64,000 bases of DNA from Xestospongia muta. Taxonomy: Eukaryota > Porifera > Demospongiae > Haplosclerida > Petrosiidae. The notes beneath the pieces were generated by a model. That model did not search any database. It was not told where the DNA came from and saw only the letters and a list, made by a program, of their open reading frames with translations. Below, in pieces: positions 12,301-25,560 of this stretch (position 1 is its first letter; each line of letters opens with the position of its first letter). Both the position numbers and the translations under genes were made by a program. The DNA lies in assembly GCA_963693285.1 (NCBI GenBank), contig OY848917.1, forward strand, positions 622,501-686,500, read 5' to 3'.

Positions 12301-15300
12301 AAAATTAAGTAATAGATCACAAATGGCTTTTTACAGCAAGAAAACCTTTCTTCACACAGATCACAGATAAAGGGTTAGGCATCTCAGCACATGGTAAAGA
12401 ATGATCAATTCTTCATGTCAGACTCACACAACGATAAAAAATTGGAAAGACTGATATAGCCTTTTTGTAGAAAGAACTCTTCAATCTTCATGGTAGATTC
12501 ACACAACAATAACCTAGAAAAAATAAATTAATGTTCAAATCTGGTCTACATTATTAGCTCTAGTCTCCATCCAAATACTATAAAGTTATCTCTATTAATC
12601 AGTAACCTATATACTACCAGCCTACTCAAAAGTCTACCCATACTAGTTCACTAATAAAATAGTCTACTACAAATGTATCTAGTCTACATTAGCTATACAT
12701 AGCCTCTTACCTAAACACTAGCAATCTTTATGCCCACAAGACAACTCAATAACAGAGCAGAGACTCCTTCAATCTTCATGGTAGACTAGACTTCACACAA
12801 TAGTGGTAGAAAGATTAAAAAATTGATTTCTGACAAAGGGTTAGACATCTGTTCACAATATCTCAATTCAATCTTTATGGTTGACTTCTACAAAAGACCT
12901 GATAAATGGCTCCTCACAGCTAGGAACTCTTTTTTGTACTTTCAGACTTCATGGTAGATACTCCATTATAACCTCCATCTAAACACACAACAACATATAG
13001 ACCTGTTTATAATCTATATTTTATATTTAATAATATTAATCTACCAGTTATAGCTCAGAACACTAGACTGTCTCATTAGTACATTATCACTCACATTGGT
13101 TCTGATGGAAGTTTTATGTAGTAATGTTATTGTGATAGTATATCTTGTATCAGTGTCTTGTGTCAACAATCAGTAGTATAGTCCTTTCATCCACAAAGAC
13201 ATATATCTTCACAGAAGGAAACCCATTGTTATAACAGATTTCTTATAGAGGGTTAGCCATCTAACCACATGATGAACAATAGTAGACTCTTCATGATAGA
13301 CTCACAAATTATAAAAAGGTGAAGAAATTAACTTCTGATAGAGGGTTATACACAGAACATCTATTGTAACTCTTTTAATCTTCATGGTAGACTCACACAA
13401 CAATGGTAGACAGTAATTGTAGACAGAGATAGAACATCAAACCATATTGTGAACAGAACATCTAACCACATTGAGAAATCAATTTCTTTCAATCTTCATG
13501 GTAGATTCACACAACAATAACCTAGAAAAAATGAATTAATGTTCAAATGTGGTCTACATTATTAGCTATAGTCTCCATCCAAGTACAATAAAGTGATCTC
13601 AATTAATCAGTAACCTATATTCTTTACTACTAACTAGCCCACTCCAATTTACCTGTACTAGTTTACTAATAAAATAGTCTACTAGAAATGTATCTAGTCT
13701 ACATTAGCTATACATAGCCTCTTACCTAAACACTAGCAATCTTTATGCCCACAAGACAACTCAATAACAGAGCAGAGACTCCTTCAATCTTCATGGTAGA
13801 CTAGACTTCATACAATAGTGGTAGAAAGATTAAAGAAATTGATTTCTGACAAAGGGTTAGACATCTGTTCACAATATCTCAATTCAATCTTTATGGTTGA
13901 CTTCTACGAAAGACCTGATAAATGGCTCCTCACAGCAGGGAACTCTTTTTTGCACTTTCAGTTTTCACTTTATTATAACCTCCATCTAAACACACAACAA
14001 ACATATAGACCTGTTTATAATCTATGTTTTATAACTAATAATATCAATCTACCAGTTATAGCTCAACCCACTAGACCATCTCACTAGTATATTATCACTC
14101 ACATTGGTTCTGATGGAAGTTTCATGTAGTTATGTTATTGTGATAGTATATCTTGTATCAGTGTCTTGTGTCAACAATCAGTAGTATAGTCCTTTCATCC
14201 ACAAAGACATCTTACAATGTTTCTTCACAGCTTTGAAATAAAAATTTAAGAAATAAATCACAAATGGCTTTTTAACCTTTCTTCGCACAGATCTCAGATA
14301 ATCAATTTTCAATCTTCATGGTAGATTCACACAACAATAACCTAGAAAAAAATAAATTAATGTTCAAATCTGGTCTACATTATTAGCTCTAGTCTCCATC
14401 CAAATACTTTAAAGTTATCTCTATTAATCAGTAACCTATATACTACCAGCCTACTCAAAAGTCTACCCATACTAGTTTACTAATAAAATAGTCTACTACA
14501 AATGTATCTAGTCTACATTAGCTATACATAGCCTCTTACCTAAATACTAGCAATCTTTATGCCCACAAGACAACTCAATAACTGAGTAGAGACTCGTTAA
14601 TCTTTATGATAGACTAGACTTCACACAATAGTGGTAGAAAGATTAAAAAATTGATTTCTGACAAAGGGTTAGACATCTGTTCACAATATCTCAATTCAAT
14701 CTTTATGGTTGACTTGTATGAAAGACCTGATAAATGGCTCCTCACAGCTAGGAACTCTTTTTTGTACTTTCAAGTCTACATGGTAGATATTCCATTATAA
14801 CCTCCATCTAAACACACAACAAACATATAGACATGTTTATAATCTATATTTTATAACTAATAATATTAATTTGCCACTTATAACTCAACCCACTAGACCA
14901 TCTCATTAGTACATTATCACTCACATTGGTTCTGATGGAAGTTTTATGTAGTTATGTTATTGTGATAGTATATCTTGTATCAGTGTCTTGTGTCAACAAT
15001 CAGTGGTATAGTTATTTCATCCACAAAAACATCTCATAAATATCTCTTCACAGAAGAAAACCCATTGTTATAACAGATTTCTGATAAAGGGTTAGCCATC
15101 TAACCACATGAAGAACAATAGTAGACTCTTCATGATCGACTCACAAATGATAAAAGGTGAAGAAATTAACTTCTGATAGAGGGTTATACACAGAGCATCT
15201 ATTGTAATTCTTTTAATCTTCATGGTAGACTCACACAACAATGGTAGATAACAATTGTAGACAGAGATAGAACATCAAACCATATTGTGAACAGAACATC

Positions 15301-15560
15301 TAACCACATTGAGAAATCAATTTCTTTCAATCTTCATGGTAGATTCATACAACAATAACCTAGAAAAAAATGAATTTATGTTCAAATGAGGTCTACATTA
15401 TTAGCTATAGTCTCCATCCAAATACTATAAAGTAATCTCTATTAATCAGTAACCTATATTCTTTACTACTAACTAGCCCACTCTAATCTACTTATACTAA
15501 TTTACAAATAAAATAGTCTAGTAGAAACTCTGTCTAATTTCTGTTACCTATAGCCTTGAT
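9346..15560. repeat. Degenerate higher-order tandem repeat array, units ~0.8-1.2 kb
   Basis: At least four word blocks recur in the same order. Block 1 (TGGTAGACTCACACAACAAT...) occurs near 9358, 10378, 11157, 12155, 13384, 15223. Block 2 (GGTAGATTCACACAACAATA...) occurs near 9467, 10490, 11273, 12488, 13497, 14316, 15336. Block 3 (GACCTGATAAATGGCTCC) occurs near 9884, 11670, 12897, 13913, 14726. Block 4 (CAGTGTCTTGTGTCAACAAT) occurs near 10140, 11929, 13149, 14158, 14980. Copies differ by substitutions, small indels and loss or gain of whole blocks. TAGAC/GTCTA words are strongly enriched. No long ORF, no transposon motif and no terminal repeats were seen. The array could be a local satellite or an expanded non-coding exon or UTR; sequence alone cannot decide. 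Confidence 0.9.
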
Positions 15561-16500
15561 CTAAGCACTATACTCCTTTCATCACCAAGACACCTAAATG
15601 ACACAGCAAGAGGACCTTTAATCTTCATTAGTCTTCACAACAATGGTTGGTAGACATTTTTTATTTAAGAAATTGATTTCTGACAAAGGGTAGACATCTG
15701 TTCACAATTTCTCTTTTGATTTTTTTGGCAGACTCATACAAAGAAACCTGAGAAATGGCTCCTCAAAGTAGAGAACCCTTCTGCCTCTTTCAATCTTCAT
15801 GGTAGACTCCACAACAAATATAGTCTCACACAAAAAAGGTAGACCCATCTTGTCAATTTAAAGATTTCATTTCTGACAAAAGTGTTTGGTGGACTTACGA
15901 GAAAATTATGTTATGTTAGACTCACAACATTGGTAGACTTGCAGAATGACAGATTTAAAATCCACAGCATTATTCTCATCTCAATCAGTAATAGTACATC
16001 ATTACAGATCGGTAAGTAGCAGACTACTCTTCCTTTGCAGATTGAGTAGTTTAGCAGCAATCTTGTGTCTATCAGTAGCAAGTATAGAATAGTAACAGGA
16101 TTTAGTAGATCAGTAGCAGAATATGCAGATATCAGTGGTGAGTTCTACCTAGATCACAGTTTGAGTATATAGACAGCATTCTCATGACCATCAGTATCAA
16201 CTAGAACAGTAATAGGGTTTAGTAGATGAGCAGCAGACTACTCTCTGTCAGTAGCAGAAGAAGATTCAATAGATAGGTTGAAACATCACAGTTTATGGTA
16301 TCATAACAAAGTTCAGTACAGCAACAAGATTCTTTCTATATATCTAGATTAGTAATAGTATTAGTAGCAATACAACCAGTCACATACCTGTGGCAGTATC
16401 CATGAAGAGAGTCTCATTCCTAGCATCAGTTAGATCATGCAGCCATCAATAACTCTCCACAGCATTTCTACCTAACACTAATCAGTCACAGAAGGCAGTC
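15561..16500. repeat. Decayed edge of the repeat array, CAGTAG-rich
   Basis: Weak copies of array words continue to about 15900 (for example a diverged AAACCTGAGAAATGGCTCCTC near 15744). From about 15960 the sequence changes to irregular CAGTAG / AGTAGCAG words recurring to about 16400. No coding potential was seen. Confidence 0.6.
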
Positions 16501-18081
16501 ATATCGGTTAGTCCTTTCTTTCTCAAATACTTTCCACACCAATTCTCCATCCTAACAGGCCCCAGCCTCTCACATTTGTAGTTGGCAGTCATGACATGTT
16601 ACATCGAAAGATTGTAGAGGATTCTTTGACAGTAATTGTCAGCTGAAGCAGGTTGCAGAGAGCTAGTTGTTCCAGAGAGAAAGAGAGAGAGTACACAAGC
16701 CCTTTTCAAGTGAAGAGAAAGAAAGGGAGTAGACTTGAAACTGATGAAACTGGTTTGGTTCTTTAATTTGGAGTCAGCATATTTTTGCTTATTGTGCGAC
16801 ATGATAAGGCAGACAATCTGAGTGCATGAAAGAATAATAAATACACCATGTGAGAATAATAAACTTAGAAGATATCAGTAGCCAATCAAATTTCTTATCC
16901 AAGTATTTTGGCGCCATTATAATTATTAGGTGTGGCAACTATTTATGTCAACATATATGATGACATCATATATGTGTCATTTCGTGATGATGTCATCATA
17001 GTGAAGTTACACCAAGAACCACCTGAAACTGTTATCATATAATTTGGTATTTACAGTCACTGTTAATGTAAGAGCACACTATAGTAGTTAATATTCTAGC
17101 TATTGTTACTGCATGGCTAAATGTTTTGGTCTGATCCTTCCTTGATTTCTATAGTAGGAAGTCCATAGAGCGTGTTCTGATTTAAATGAAGTCACATAAA
17201 CTTAGTATTGATTGTACTATATTCATACTAATGCATAGTAATGTGTTAATTGCTATTGATTTCAAACCCAATGGTAATAATCCCCACCTTAAGGTGGCTG
17301 GTATTCTCTACAAACATTTGTGAATGGGTTCAATTAAATGTGTATTTTCCTTAAATTCTTTGAAACGTTTGGTCTTAAATTTTAAAATTTAACAATAACC
17401 ATTATAATGGTTTAAAATTAAGTAACTAAGTAAGTTTAACTTCTTTAGCAGCCATTTTGTATTGAGTAGATCATGAATATTATTATATTGTGCTGTATTT
17501 TGACTGGTACTTGGAGTAACAATATGACCAGTTCCACACATCCAAGAAGAATTTCTGTACAGAGTCATCATTTAGCAAAGTAGGGACAAAGTTATCATCC
17601 AGTGACTTCTTGTTTCTTTTAAAATGACAATTTTGATATTATTACTCGCTCACTCTCCTTCTCTTCTTCTTACTCTTCTCTCTGCTTTTACCATTCTATT
17701 TGTGTTCCTTGTAATAGGTTGGAAAGAATTACTGAAGATGGAATATGAGGGTGATATTTCGTCATAGAAATTTGGAAATGATACTATTTGAGCCTACAAT
17801 TTTACTATATATGTCTTTTGCTGTTTTAATATTTGGTTTCATGTGAAAGTGTGACAACAATTTGATTGCAGCAGTCAGTGTAATTCAGCTGCTATTGTCG
17901 TTAGGTTAAATCTCTACTAGCTAATACTCATAAATTCAAAGAAATAAATTAATAATTTCCAGATTTACAATAAGTACACAAAAGGTTAAAAGTAAGCTTG
18001 TAACCAAGACTGGATTAAAACATTATCTGATAAAAAATATACATATATATACATATATATATGTGTGTGTGTGTGTTTAGT
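16501..18081. other. Intergenic, nothing recognised
   Basis: No exon chain, RNA gene or mobile element identified. Short open frames at 16599-16802 and 17389-17571 (minus) have no recognisable motif or splice partners. Confidence 0.6.
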
Positions 18082-19767
18082 TTATATTTTGTTAGGTAAG
18101 TCAAATATAATTGGAGCTTGAACAGGCCGATATTGTAAATTACATGTCGAAGCATTCACAAATGTAGTATGACCATCTGTGGTAATACCATAGGCTGGAT
18201 AAAGAGAAAGAGAGATAGTCATTATTATATATAACAAGAAACCTTACCTTCATGGATATGTCCAAACACATGATATTTTGGTTTCACCCTCCCTTGTATT
18301 GTCTGCAATAAATTGACACATCCTGCTCTTCCACCATGAGAACATAAATCACCATGGCCTAAAAGAAACTGTCAATAACAACATATCATTGCTGTACATA
18401 TAGTAATCACACATTCATTGCATTCTCATAACATGCTAACTATGGTGTAGCCAAGCCTGGGCTTGCAGGAGCTAATACCGTGGAAACTCTATTATATAGA
18501 TGAAGTGAGTTCAGGAATGTTTATTTTTTTGAATAGAATCTTAGGATGTTTATTTTTTTGAATAGAATCTTAATTGATAAACATCTAACAAATATATCTG
18601 TTCTATTCTTAAAATAGAGCTATATCTTTATTATAACACACAGACTACACTGTATAATGTTGATATATATCAAGGCTCAAGTAAATTATCAACCGTTTCC
18701 AAAAGTATAAACAATTAGGTAAAACAAATCTGCAACATTTTGCATCCAACCTGTTAAATCATACCTATTCAGAGTATATGGCTATATCACTGCATTATAA
18801 TATTATAGAGCTCAATGTTCAATAGCAAAGAAACTGTTCCAATTATTTGGTAATTACTGACAGTTAATTATACTAACCAATAGGAGGTCCATGCGTTATT
18901 AAGATATCAATGTCATCAGGTATAAGGTCCCATTTTTCTTGGATAGGTTGACCTCGCTTTAAATTAAATCCCCAGTCACAAAATACAGGTTGCCTAAATT
19001 GATAAATAACTGCTAACATTAATAAATACTGAATAGAGAGTTATTGCTTTGTACTTATCAATATAAACTGTAGCCTATACTTTTGCTCTTTAATGCACCA
19101 CATTAAAGTTATATTATAAATAGCCATAGCTAATTGTAAGTACATGACATTGTTCTGTTCATATAGCCTTAACTATCAGAAGTGGATTCATGAGTATAAT
19201 ATTACATGTAACTATGCGTTGGCCAAGCTAATGTGTACAAAGAAACATCATAATAATATTCATAGTGTTGCTAAGTAATAAACAATATCTATAAAAACAT
19301 TCCTATAACAAATATGTACATATCACCTGTTAACAATGCTAAAATAATACAAAATGTCAATTGTTTAAAATGCATTGTCATTTCCTTTGTAATAGTATTA
19401 ATAATTATAATCAGATGTATGTCACACATACCAGGGTGAGCCCCATATTTTAATACCATTAATAACACATCTATTGTCTTCTAGGTAAGTCACTCCAGGT
19501 GCTTTGATAATGAGGTCTCTAATTTCTTGAGTATTATAAGGTTCACGATGTCCAAAACGACGATACATACTTGGGTATGCCTCTGTGTCAAATGTGATAT
19601 CATGATTACCTGCTATGACAACCTATTAGAGAATAAGTACCATGTAGAATAGTTATCATGTTCAATTCAAACTTGTACATTAATCTCTCTCTCTCTCTCT
19701 TACAAAGGTGCATGTATTGTCTATCTATTTTATATATATTGATTCATTAATAGATTAATCAAACTAG

Positions 19768-19804
<37 letters not shown>

Positions 19805-21058
19805 CATACTTGTTTATCTGTTCAACTATAGTACAATTAAAATATTGTCAGTTTCAATAGTTATTATATACATATAGCCACACCACAGCAATCCAGAAGG
19901 TTATGATTGTTATTACTAGTTGCAGTTTTTGTCAACTACAAAAGTGTTGAGTGTCTACATGTCATTCTGCAACCTGTAAATAATTAATGGGTGTGGCTCA
20001 ATACAATTTCATAGATAGTGTACACTAAGATATTGAGGTCTCTAATTTCTGGTGTTAAATTTTAACAAGTAACTAAATAAATTTTAACAAGTAACTAATT
20101 AAATCTACTTAGAATATAACAACGATACTGAATGTGTCTGGGTAGTAGTGCAAGGTAACAGATTGTAATGTAGATATGTTGTAATCAAATTAAGTTTCTT
20201 ATAATGTACGTTATTATCCACATAAAGTCTTTTGGTATCTATGGTTACATTAATATAATATACATATATCATCACTTATCACCTTATGTTGATGTGGTAG
20301 TCCAAGTAAGAAATCTCGGAAAACCTCTACTTCTCTTTTGTGACCCACTCCAGTGAAGTCTCCACCATGTAGTAATACATCGCCATCAGGAACCTCTAAA
20401 CTAAATAAAACACATATAGTGGTACCTTTAAAAGGTTCACAGTATAATATATTATATATATAATATATACATATCTATATAGGTGATATATTGAGAATGG
20501 GCAAAAGCAATTATGAGTACAAAGGTTTTTAAAAGAAAATTTCAACACCTAAGAATTAACAATTTATTTGGTACATATATAAAAAGCATTAACTTTAGAC
20601 AGCAAAATTGAAAATATTGTTTGAACTATTCCTCTCCTCTCTCTCTCTCTCTTACTTTGCAGTTTTATTATGTGTATCACTTATGCATACAAATCGAGTA
20701 TGTCCATCAGGTTTAGGAGTTGAATAAGGAATGGGTTTGACAGTTTCTACTTTCTGTTTAACCTAAAATACAGACATTAATATTTATCACATGAGATCTT
20801 ATGTAAAACATAATTTTAAACCGAGTAGTACAATACATCAATTGCAGTCATGCAGTATGTATGTATCTTACTTACTTTCATTTTGTCCCATGCTGTGTTA
20901 GGATTGCCAACATCCAATCGTGTAGCCATTACTTTATGATGAACACAACGATGACTAAGTAATAGTGACTTCTTGAGTAAATTCAGGGTCAGCATCAAAG
21001 TCACAGACACACCCACCAGGTAGCGATTATTTAACCCCTTATGTTCCTTAGATTTCAT
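18082..21058 (-). CDS. Metallophosphoesterase of the MPPED1/MPPED2 (239FB) family, 7 exons, 312 aa
   Basis: Exons 21058-20876, 20762-20656, 20400-20283, 19622-19432, 18993-18878, 18358-18248, 18194-18082; phases agree and total 313 codons with stop. All calcineurin-like phosphoesterase motifs are present: SDTH (Asp90, His92), GGDF (Asp111), AGNHD (Asn142, His143), THGPP (His234) and FGHIHEAYG (His272, His274). The YSTPKPDGHTRFVC entry and the IIFDLPN tail are signatures of this family, whose mammalian members are metal-dependent phosphodiesterases with broad substrates in vitro. The GHIH form keeps the metal-binding His, as in MPPED1. I chose the 5'-most ATG below the divergent gene; it adds a hydrophobic stretch (YLVGVSVTLMLTL) that could anchor or target the protein. 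An alternative start is 20929. Introns carry microsatellites at 19769-19798 (TG) and 20632-20652 (CT). Confidence 0.9.
18516..18572. repeat. 28 bp direct tandem duplication in an MPPED intron
   Basis: Two adjacent copies of ATGTTTATTTTTTTGAATAG followed by AATCTTA, almost identical. Confidence 0.85.
19769..19798. repeat. (TG)n microsatellite
   Basis: About 15 TG units in intron 3 of the phosphoesterase gene. Confidence 0.95.
20632..20652. repeat. (CT)n microsatellite
   Basis: CT run directly after the donor of exon 2 of the phosphoesterase gene (exon ends at 20656 on the minus strand). Confidence 0.9.
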
Positions 21059-21141
21059 CCTCCGTATACTCTTAAGCTCCGAGAAGAATAGAGTACTCTT
21101 GTTTGTAGCGATTGTAGGTACACTGACCTTATTTTCGAGCC
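21059..21141. promoter_or_regulatory. Compact divergent promoter between MPPED-like and PTB-adaptor genes
   Basis: Only 83 bp separate the two proposed ATGs, which point away from each other. No TATA box is visible on either strand, as is common for bidirectional promoters. If the phosphoesterase starts at 20929 the gap is 212 bp. Confidence 0.5.
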
Positions 21142-24100
21142 ATGGAAGCTGTTCAAAAGGCTGTGAGTGATGCCGTTCATGCTGTGAGAAACAGCCCTCT
21201 TCTGAGAAGACGATTTGGCGGGCGAGACAATACAACTGAGGAAGTGCGTGTAGAAGAGCCTTCCAGAGCTATTTCTCCCCTCAAAGATAGAACGCCGTTT
21301 GTACAAGGGTTCTCGTATCGTGTAGAATATTTGGGCAAAGCTGTAGTTGAAACAGGACAGGAACAAGATCATGGTTGCACAGATAGAGCTGTTGCTCTGT
21401 TATGGACTGAGAGTAAGTCTGCCACACCCACTAAATTGTGTCTTTCATAGTGACTGTACATCATACCCTCTCAGATACTTAGGGTTTTAGGAAAGTTTGG
21501 AGTGAGTATAGTCACAGTTTCAAAATACAATTGAATATAGTGTTGATGACAATGTCATTCCCACAGTCATCAGAACATTTGACATAAACAGCACACCATA
21601 ATAGTCTCATTTACCTTAACAATTCTAATTTAATAACTTCAATGGAAATAAAATGAGCAAAAATATTTTAGCATGTGTGGAATCTTAAACAATAACCAAG
21701 ATAAGTTATATAGCATACAACACGTAGAATAATGCTAAACTTATATATATCTTGGTAAGGACATCAAAGTAATGTGATCAAAGTACATGGACTAAACTAT
21801 TGCAATGTCTATGAATGTGAACAAACAACAATTCTTCTCATTTAGGCCTTAGGGTTTTCTTTATTACAAGTATTGTGGTGTTGAGTAACAACAATGTGAT
21901 ATAAATCATTAGTGTTATGAAAGTTAACATCATTGACAAACCATTGTAACTAAGTCTTAGTAACAGATATACTCATAGTGTTTCAAGATATAATTTATAT
22001 GTCACATGGTTTATTAACAAAAGCGCATTCTTGTTTGAGTTTTCTTAGCATATTGGTTATGATGTTGATGTCGACTAGTGAACTCATTTGACCACTTCTT
22101 AGCAACAATTCAGAATGATTGAAATTTATGATGTCATTAGTCACACAAATAAAACATAGAAAACAAAGATACGACATTAATAGTAAAAGCATCTCTAGTA
22201 GTTCTTGAAGCTACCACAAGCTTTATTCAGTGACAACTAGAACAAATCTCTTTGAGTGGGATACACTGTCATGCTCATGAATGATGTATTATGATGTCAT
22301 AATGACAAAAATTTGAATAAAGTCACAAACACACTTTCTCATATTAAGTGAGTTGGTATATGCATGCAAGGCTAGTAAATCTTATGTAATGAAAGTAAGT
22401 AGATGTGACTATACATGTACATTCCTTGGTTAATACTATTTTTGTTTATGTAGATGGTGATTTAGGTAAAGCTGTCTCAGTTAAAGTCACAACTAGTAAT
22501 GTTCGTATTAAACTTGTTGATGATGGAACCATTCTCTATGACTTTCCTGTATTACGAATATCTTATGTTGGACTTGATGAGAGACATAAACAAGCTGTTA
22601 GTTTTGTTGCTAAAGAAGGTGAGGTCTCGTCAAATGTCCTGTTGACAATATAATTTAGCTATGTTTTGGTATCTAACATGATCACAGATGTAATTACATG
22701 AATGTTTTGTATTAAAAGGTTGTTATATCAACAAATATTCGTGTACATGTATATTTGTTAACTTGATAACAAATCCAGACATTGGCCCAATTCCAGCATT
22801 TTAAAATTCTTTTAACTTAATATTTGTATGTATTGTTTGTTTTGTTATATGCTAACTATTATGATGTAGAATGTTGATATTGAAAATAATTATTAAGGTC
22901 TTATTGAAACGATCTCATCTTATCACTAGTATTAGGTCACATACAAACTTACCTGCTAGTCTAGAGGTCCTTAGCAAACATGAGACTTATATGTTATCTC
23001 ATTGCATGTGCTTTGTATTGCTGTACATGTAATTAACAACTCAATAAATGTATACTCTTGTTGTGTTGAGTTTGACTAGTGGATGTGGAATTTCAAATGT
23101 CATGAAAACAAAGCTACATCATCAATGAAATATGGGTGTGGTCTAGTAGCTGAAAGTTCTTAGCGAGTCATATTAAAGCTTTTTATAATAGATATTTTGA
23201 AATTCATTTGCCCTATTTGTTGTTGTTCTTGCCTATGAGACATTTTCAACTGTTTTTAAATTTTTTGCTACATTCATAATCAGATCACATAACTTTGGAA
23301 TGCAAATTATATACAACATTCTATGTACATATATAATGCTATCCCTTGAAACCATAACCAATAATTAAATAGCCATATTTCCTTGGATCATTGAATTTAC
23401 TCTATTAGTCAATATTGAGTTAACATACCATGGAATGAGTTGTTTATTCCTCCCAAATAATCCCTTACCATATTTTGACATTTATTTTACATACTATCTG
23501 ACATATTTGGTATCATGTATTGACAGAATTGGTTTCTGTGTGGTAGAAGAGGAACACACCCAGATAGTATTAGTAGATATATCTGAAGATTAATTCTGGA
23601 TGTTAAATTATGAACCCATTGTCTTAACGTGAGCATATAGAAAGTCTAAGCATATTGGTAGGATGGAGAGAAAACTAGACTCCTCCTAATTCAAAGGTAT
23701 GGTCTCCAAGTCTACTCTATGTAACTATTTTTCTAAATAACATTAACAACGATTTGTTTCATTGATGCACGTGATAAATAGAAGGTCTCTGCTAATAGTC
23801 CACACTACTGATAGTCCACACTATAAAGACATTAAATAAAGAAGAAACAACAAAGGATAAAAAATACAAAAATCATGTACTCTTAGTCTTGGACTCATGT
23901 GTAATAGATTTGTATTCTTTTAATCTATCATAACTACTACTGATATCCTATAACCTTTGACACTAATCAGTGTCAATAGAAGGCATACAGTAGATCTAGG
24001 TCTGTTCCTATGATGTACACACACACACTCGCGTGCACACATATTTATATATTATACATGAAGCATGATATGGCTGCTTTAATATCCTTTGTTATGTCAA

Positions 24101-25560
24101 CAGTTTATATACATGTAGAAAACAATGATACTATGTATTATTACATACAACATTCATACACAAATAATTTAGTGTATCATTTTCATTATGTTTAGACAAT
24201 CGTTTCTCCTGTTATGTGTTCAAAGCTGCTACTAGTGAGAAGGCATATGCTTTAGCTCTCAGTATATCAAAAGCTTTTTATTTGGCCTGTCAGATTGTGC
24301 AAGAACAACAAGGATTATTTCCTCCAACACCTCAAAGAGATGTCTTATTTGAACCTCAACGTGAAGATGATACCAAGGTAGAGAAGTATTGTGATTATAC
24401 AATTTACTGTTCCTCATAGGACAAGACTATTATTGTTACTATAGCTATGTCACATGTAGTTATACATATACTGTCTCCCTATTATTTTAAGCAATTTAGC
24501 ACTTAGTTTTTGCCTGTCATAGTATTAGTACTTTTGGTCCTATTGCCATATCTCACTCGTCTACTATCATAGGTTATTAATTTAGATGAATTTAACAGTC
24601 TTTAATACATATGTACATATTTGAGTGTGCTATTTATGGGATACAAATTAATTATGTGCTGACCTGGTTAAATACTGGGAGAATCCTTGTTCTCTTGATA
24701 AATGTCTGACTTTGTATGGCTTGTGTTCTTTCTGATCATTATTGTAAAACATGTGACAGTCACATGACTGTAACCGGTATAATTTGATTAATCAACTGTA
24801 ATGAAGTCTGTTTATGTTAACTATGACCTTTGTTTTTAATCATAAATTTACCTTTTTAATTCAATTTCTAATTATATGGTATAAAATAGTACTTTCCATT
24901 AATGTGGTGCATGTCTGTAATTAATATGTTTGGGAGTTCTGAAGTCAGCTGCATAGACTAAGTATTCCCATTAATGGACATAGTATGAAATATATAAATG
25001 AAGCCATTTAAATGATTTATAAGGGCAAATAGATTTTATGTTGCTAACTTGTTTAGAAATAAAGTGCATTTTTTAACAATGCATAATTTTTATTTATTAT
25101 AGCTGTAGGTACAATTGTTAGTACATGTACATTATACATGGACATATGTATAATCAGTTTATTATTGGTAACATACATTTTATGTACATTAACATAGGTT
25201 AGTCCAATGCGTCCAACTATCCCAGGTAGTCCACCAATATATCGTATCCAAACCCAACCTCCGCCTACCAGCCCAGTTGAAATAGATCAAGAGACTACTG
25301 ACCAAGGAGGACCTGTAATTCAAGTATCACGTCCTTCTGTGACTTCAATGAGTAGCAGTATAGCATCAAGTATTGATGATGACTTTTATCGACTGGCTAG
25401 GTCTCGTTCTAATCCTGATATCCTCAGATCCACACTTGAAACAGATGCTGTGACACACCCTTCATTAGAAGTCCTACACTTACATGCTGATCCTGCATCA
25501 AGAGGAACTTCGCCTAGTGGAACTCCATCTGGTTCCACTGAAAACTTACTTGGTCCTTAA
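21142..25560 (+). CDS. PTB/PID-domain adaptor protein (FAM43- or LDLRAP-like), 4 exons, 326 aa
   Basis: Exons 21142-21412, 22454-22618, 24196-24377, 25198-25560 with GT-AG ends and matching phase (327 codons with stop). Residues ~53-185 form a phosphotyrosine-binding fold: strand-1 GFSYRVEYLGKAVV, the GCTDRAVALLW helix, KVTTSNVRIKLVDDGTILYDFPV, RISYVGLDER, then the C-terminal helix EKAYALALSISKAFYLACQ. The GCTD..V..LW pattern recalls FAM43; the YDFP..RISY core is shared with LDLRAP1, Numb and GULP, so the subfamily is open. The last exon encodes a disordered Pro/Ser-rich tail with SRSNPDIL, a possible phosphorylation site. PTB adaptors bind NPxY-type tails of receptors and act in endocytosis or signalling. 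Introns 21413-22453, 22619-24195 and 24378-25197 hold nothing recognised. Confidence 0.88.

Noticed and set aside
13818..14087. Plus-strand 89-codon open frame
   Set aside because: Lies wholly in the repeat array; the other copies of the same block do not keep the frame open.
9346..15560. CRISPR-like array
   Set aside because: Units are about 1 kb, diverged and in an animal genome; no short identical repeats with unique spacers.
16599..16802. Minus-strand 67-codon frame
   Set aside because: Low-complexity, no motif, no splice partners.
17389..17571. Minus-strand 60-codon frame
   Set aside because: No motif, no family resemblance, typical chance length in this window.
21059..21235. Longer N-terminus for the phosphoesterase
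   Set aside because: Would run across the start of the divergent PTB gene; no family similarity there.
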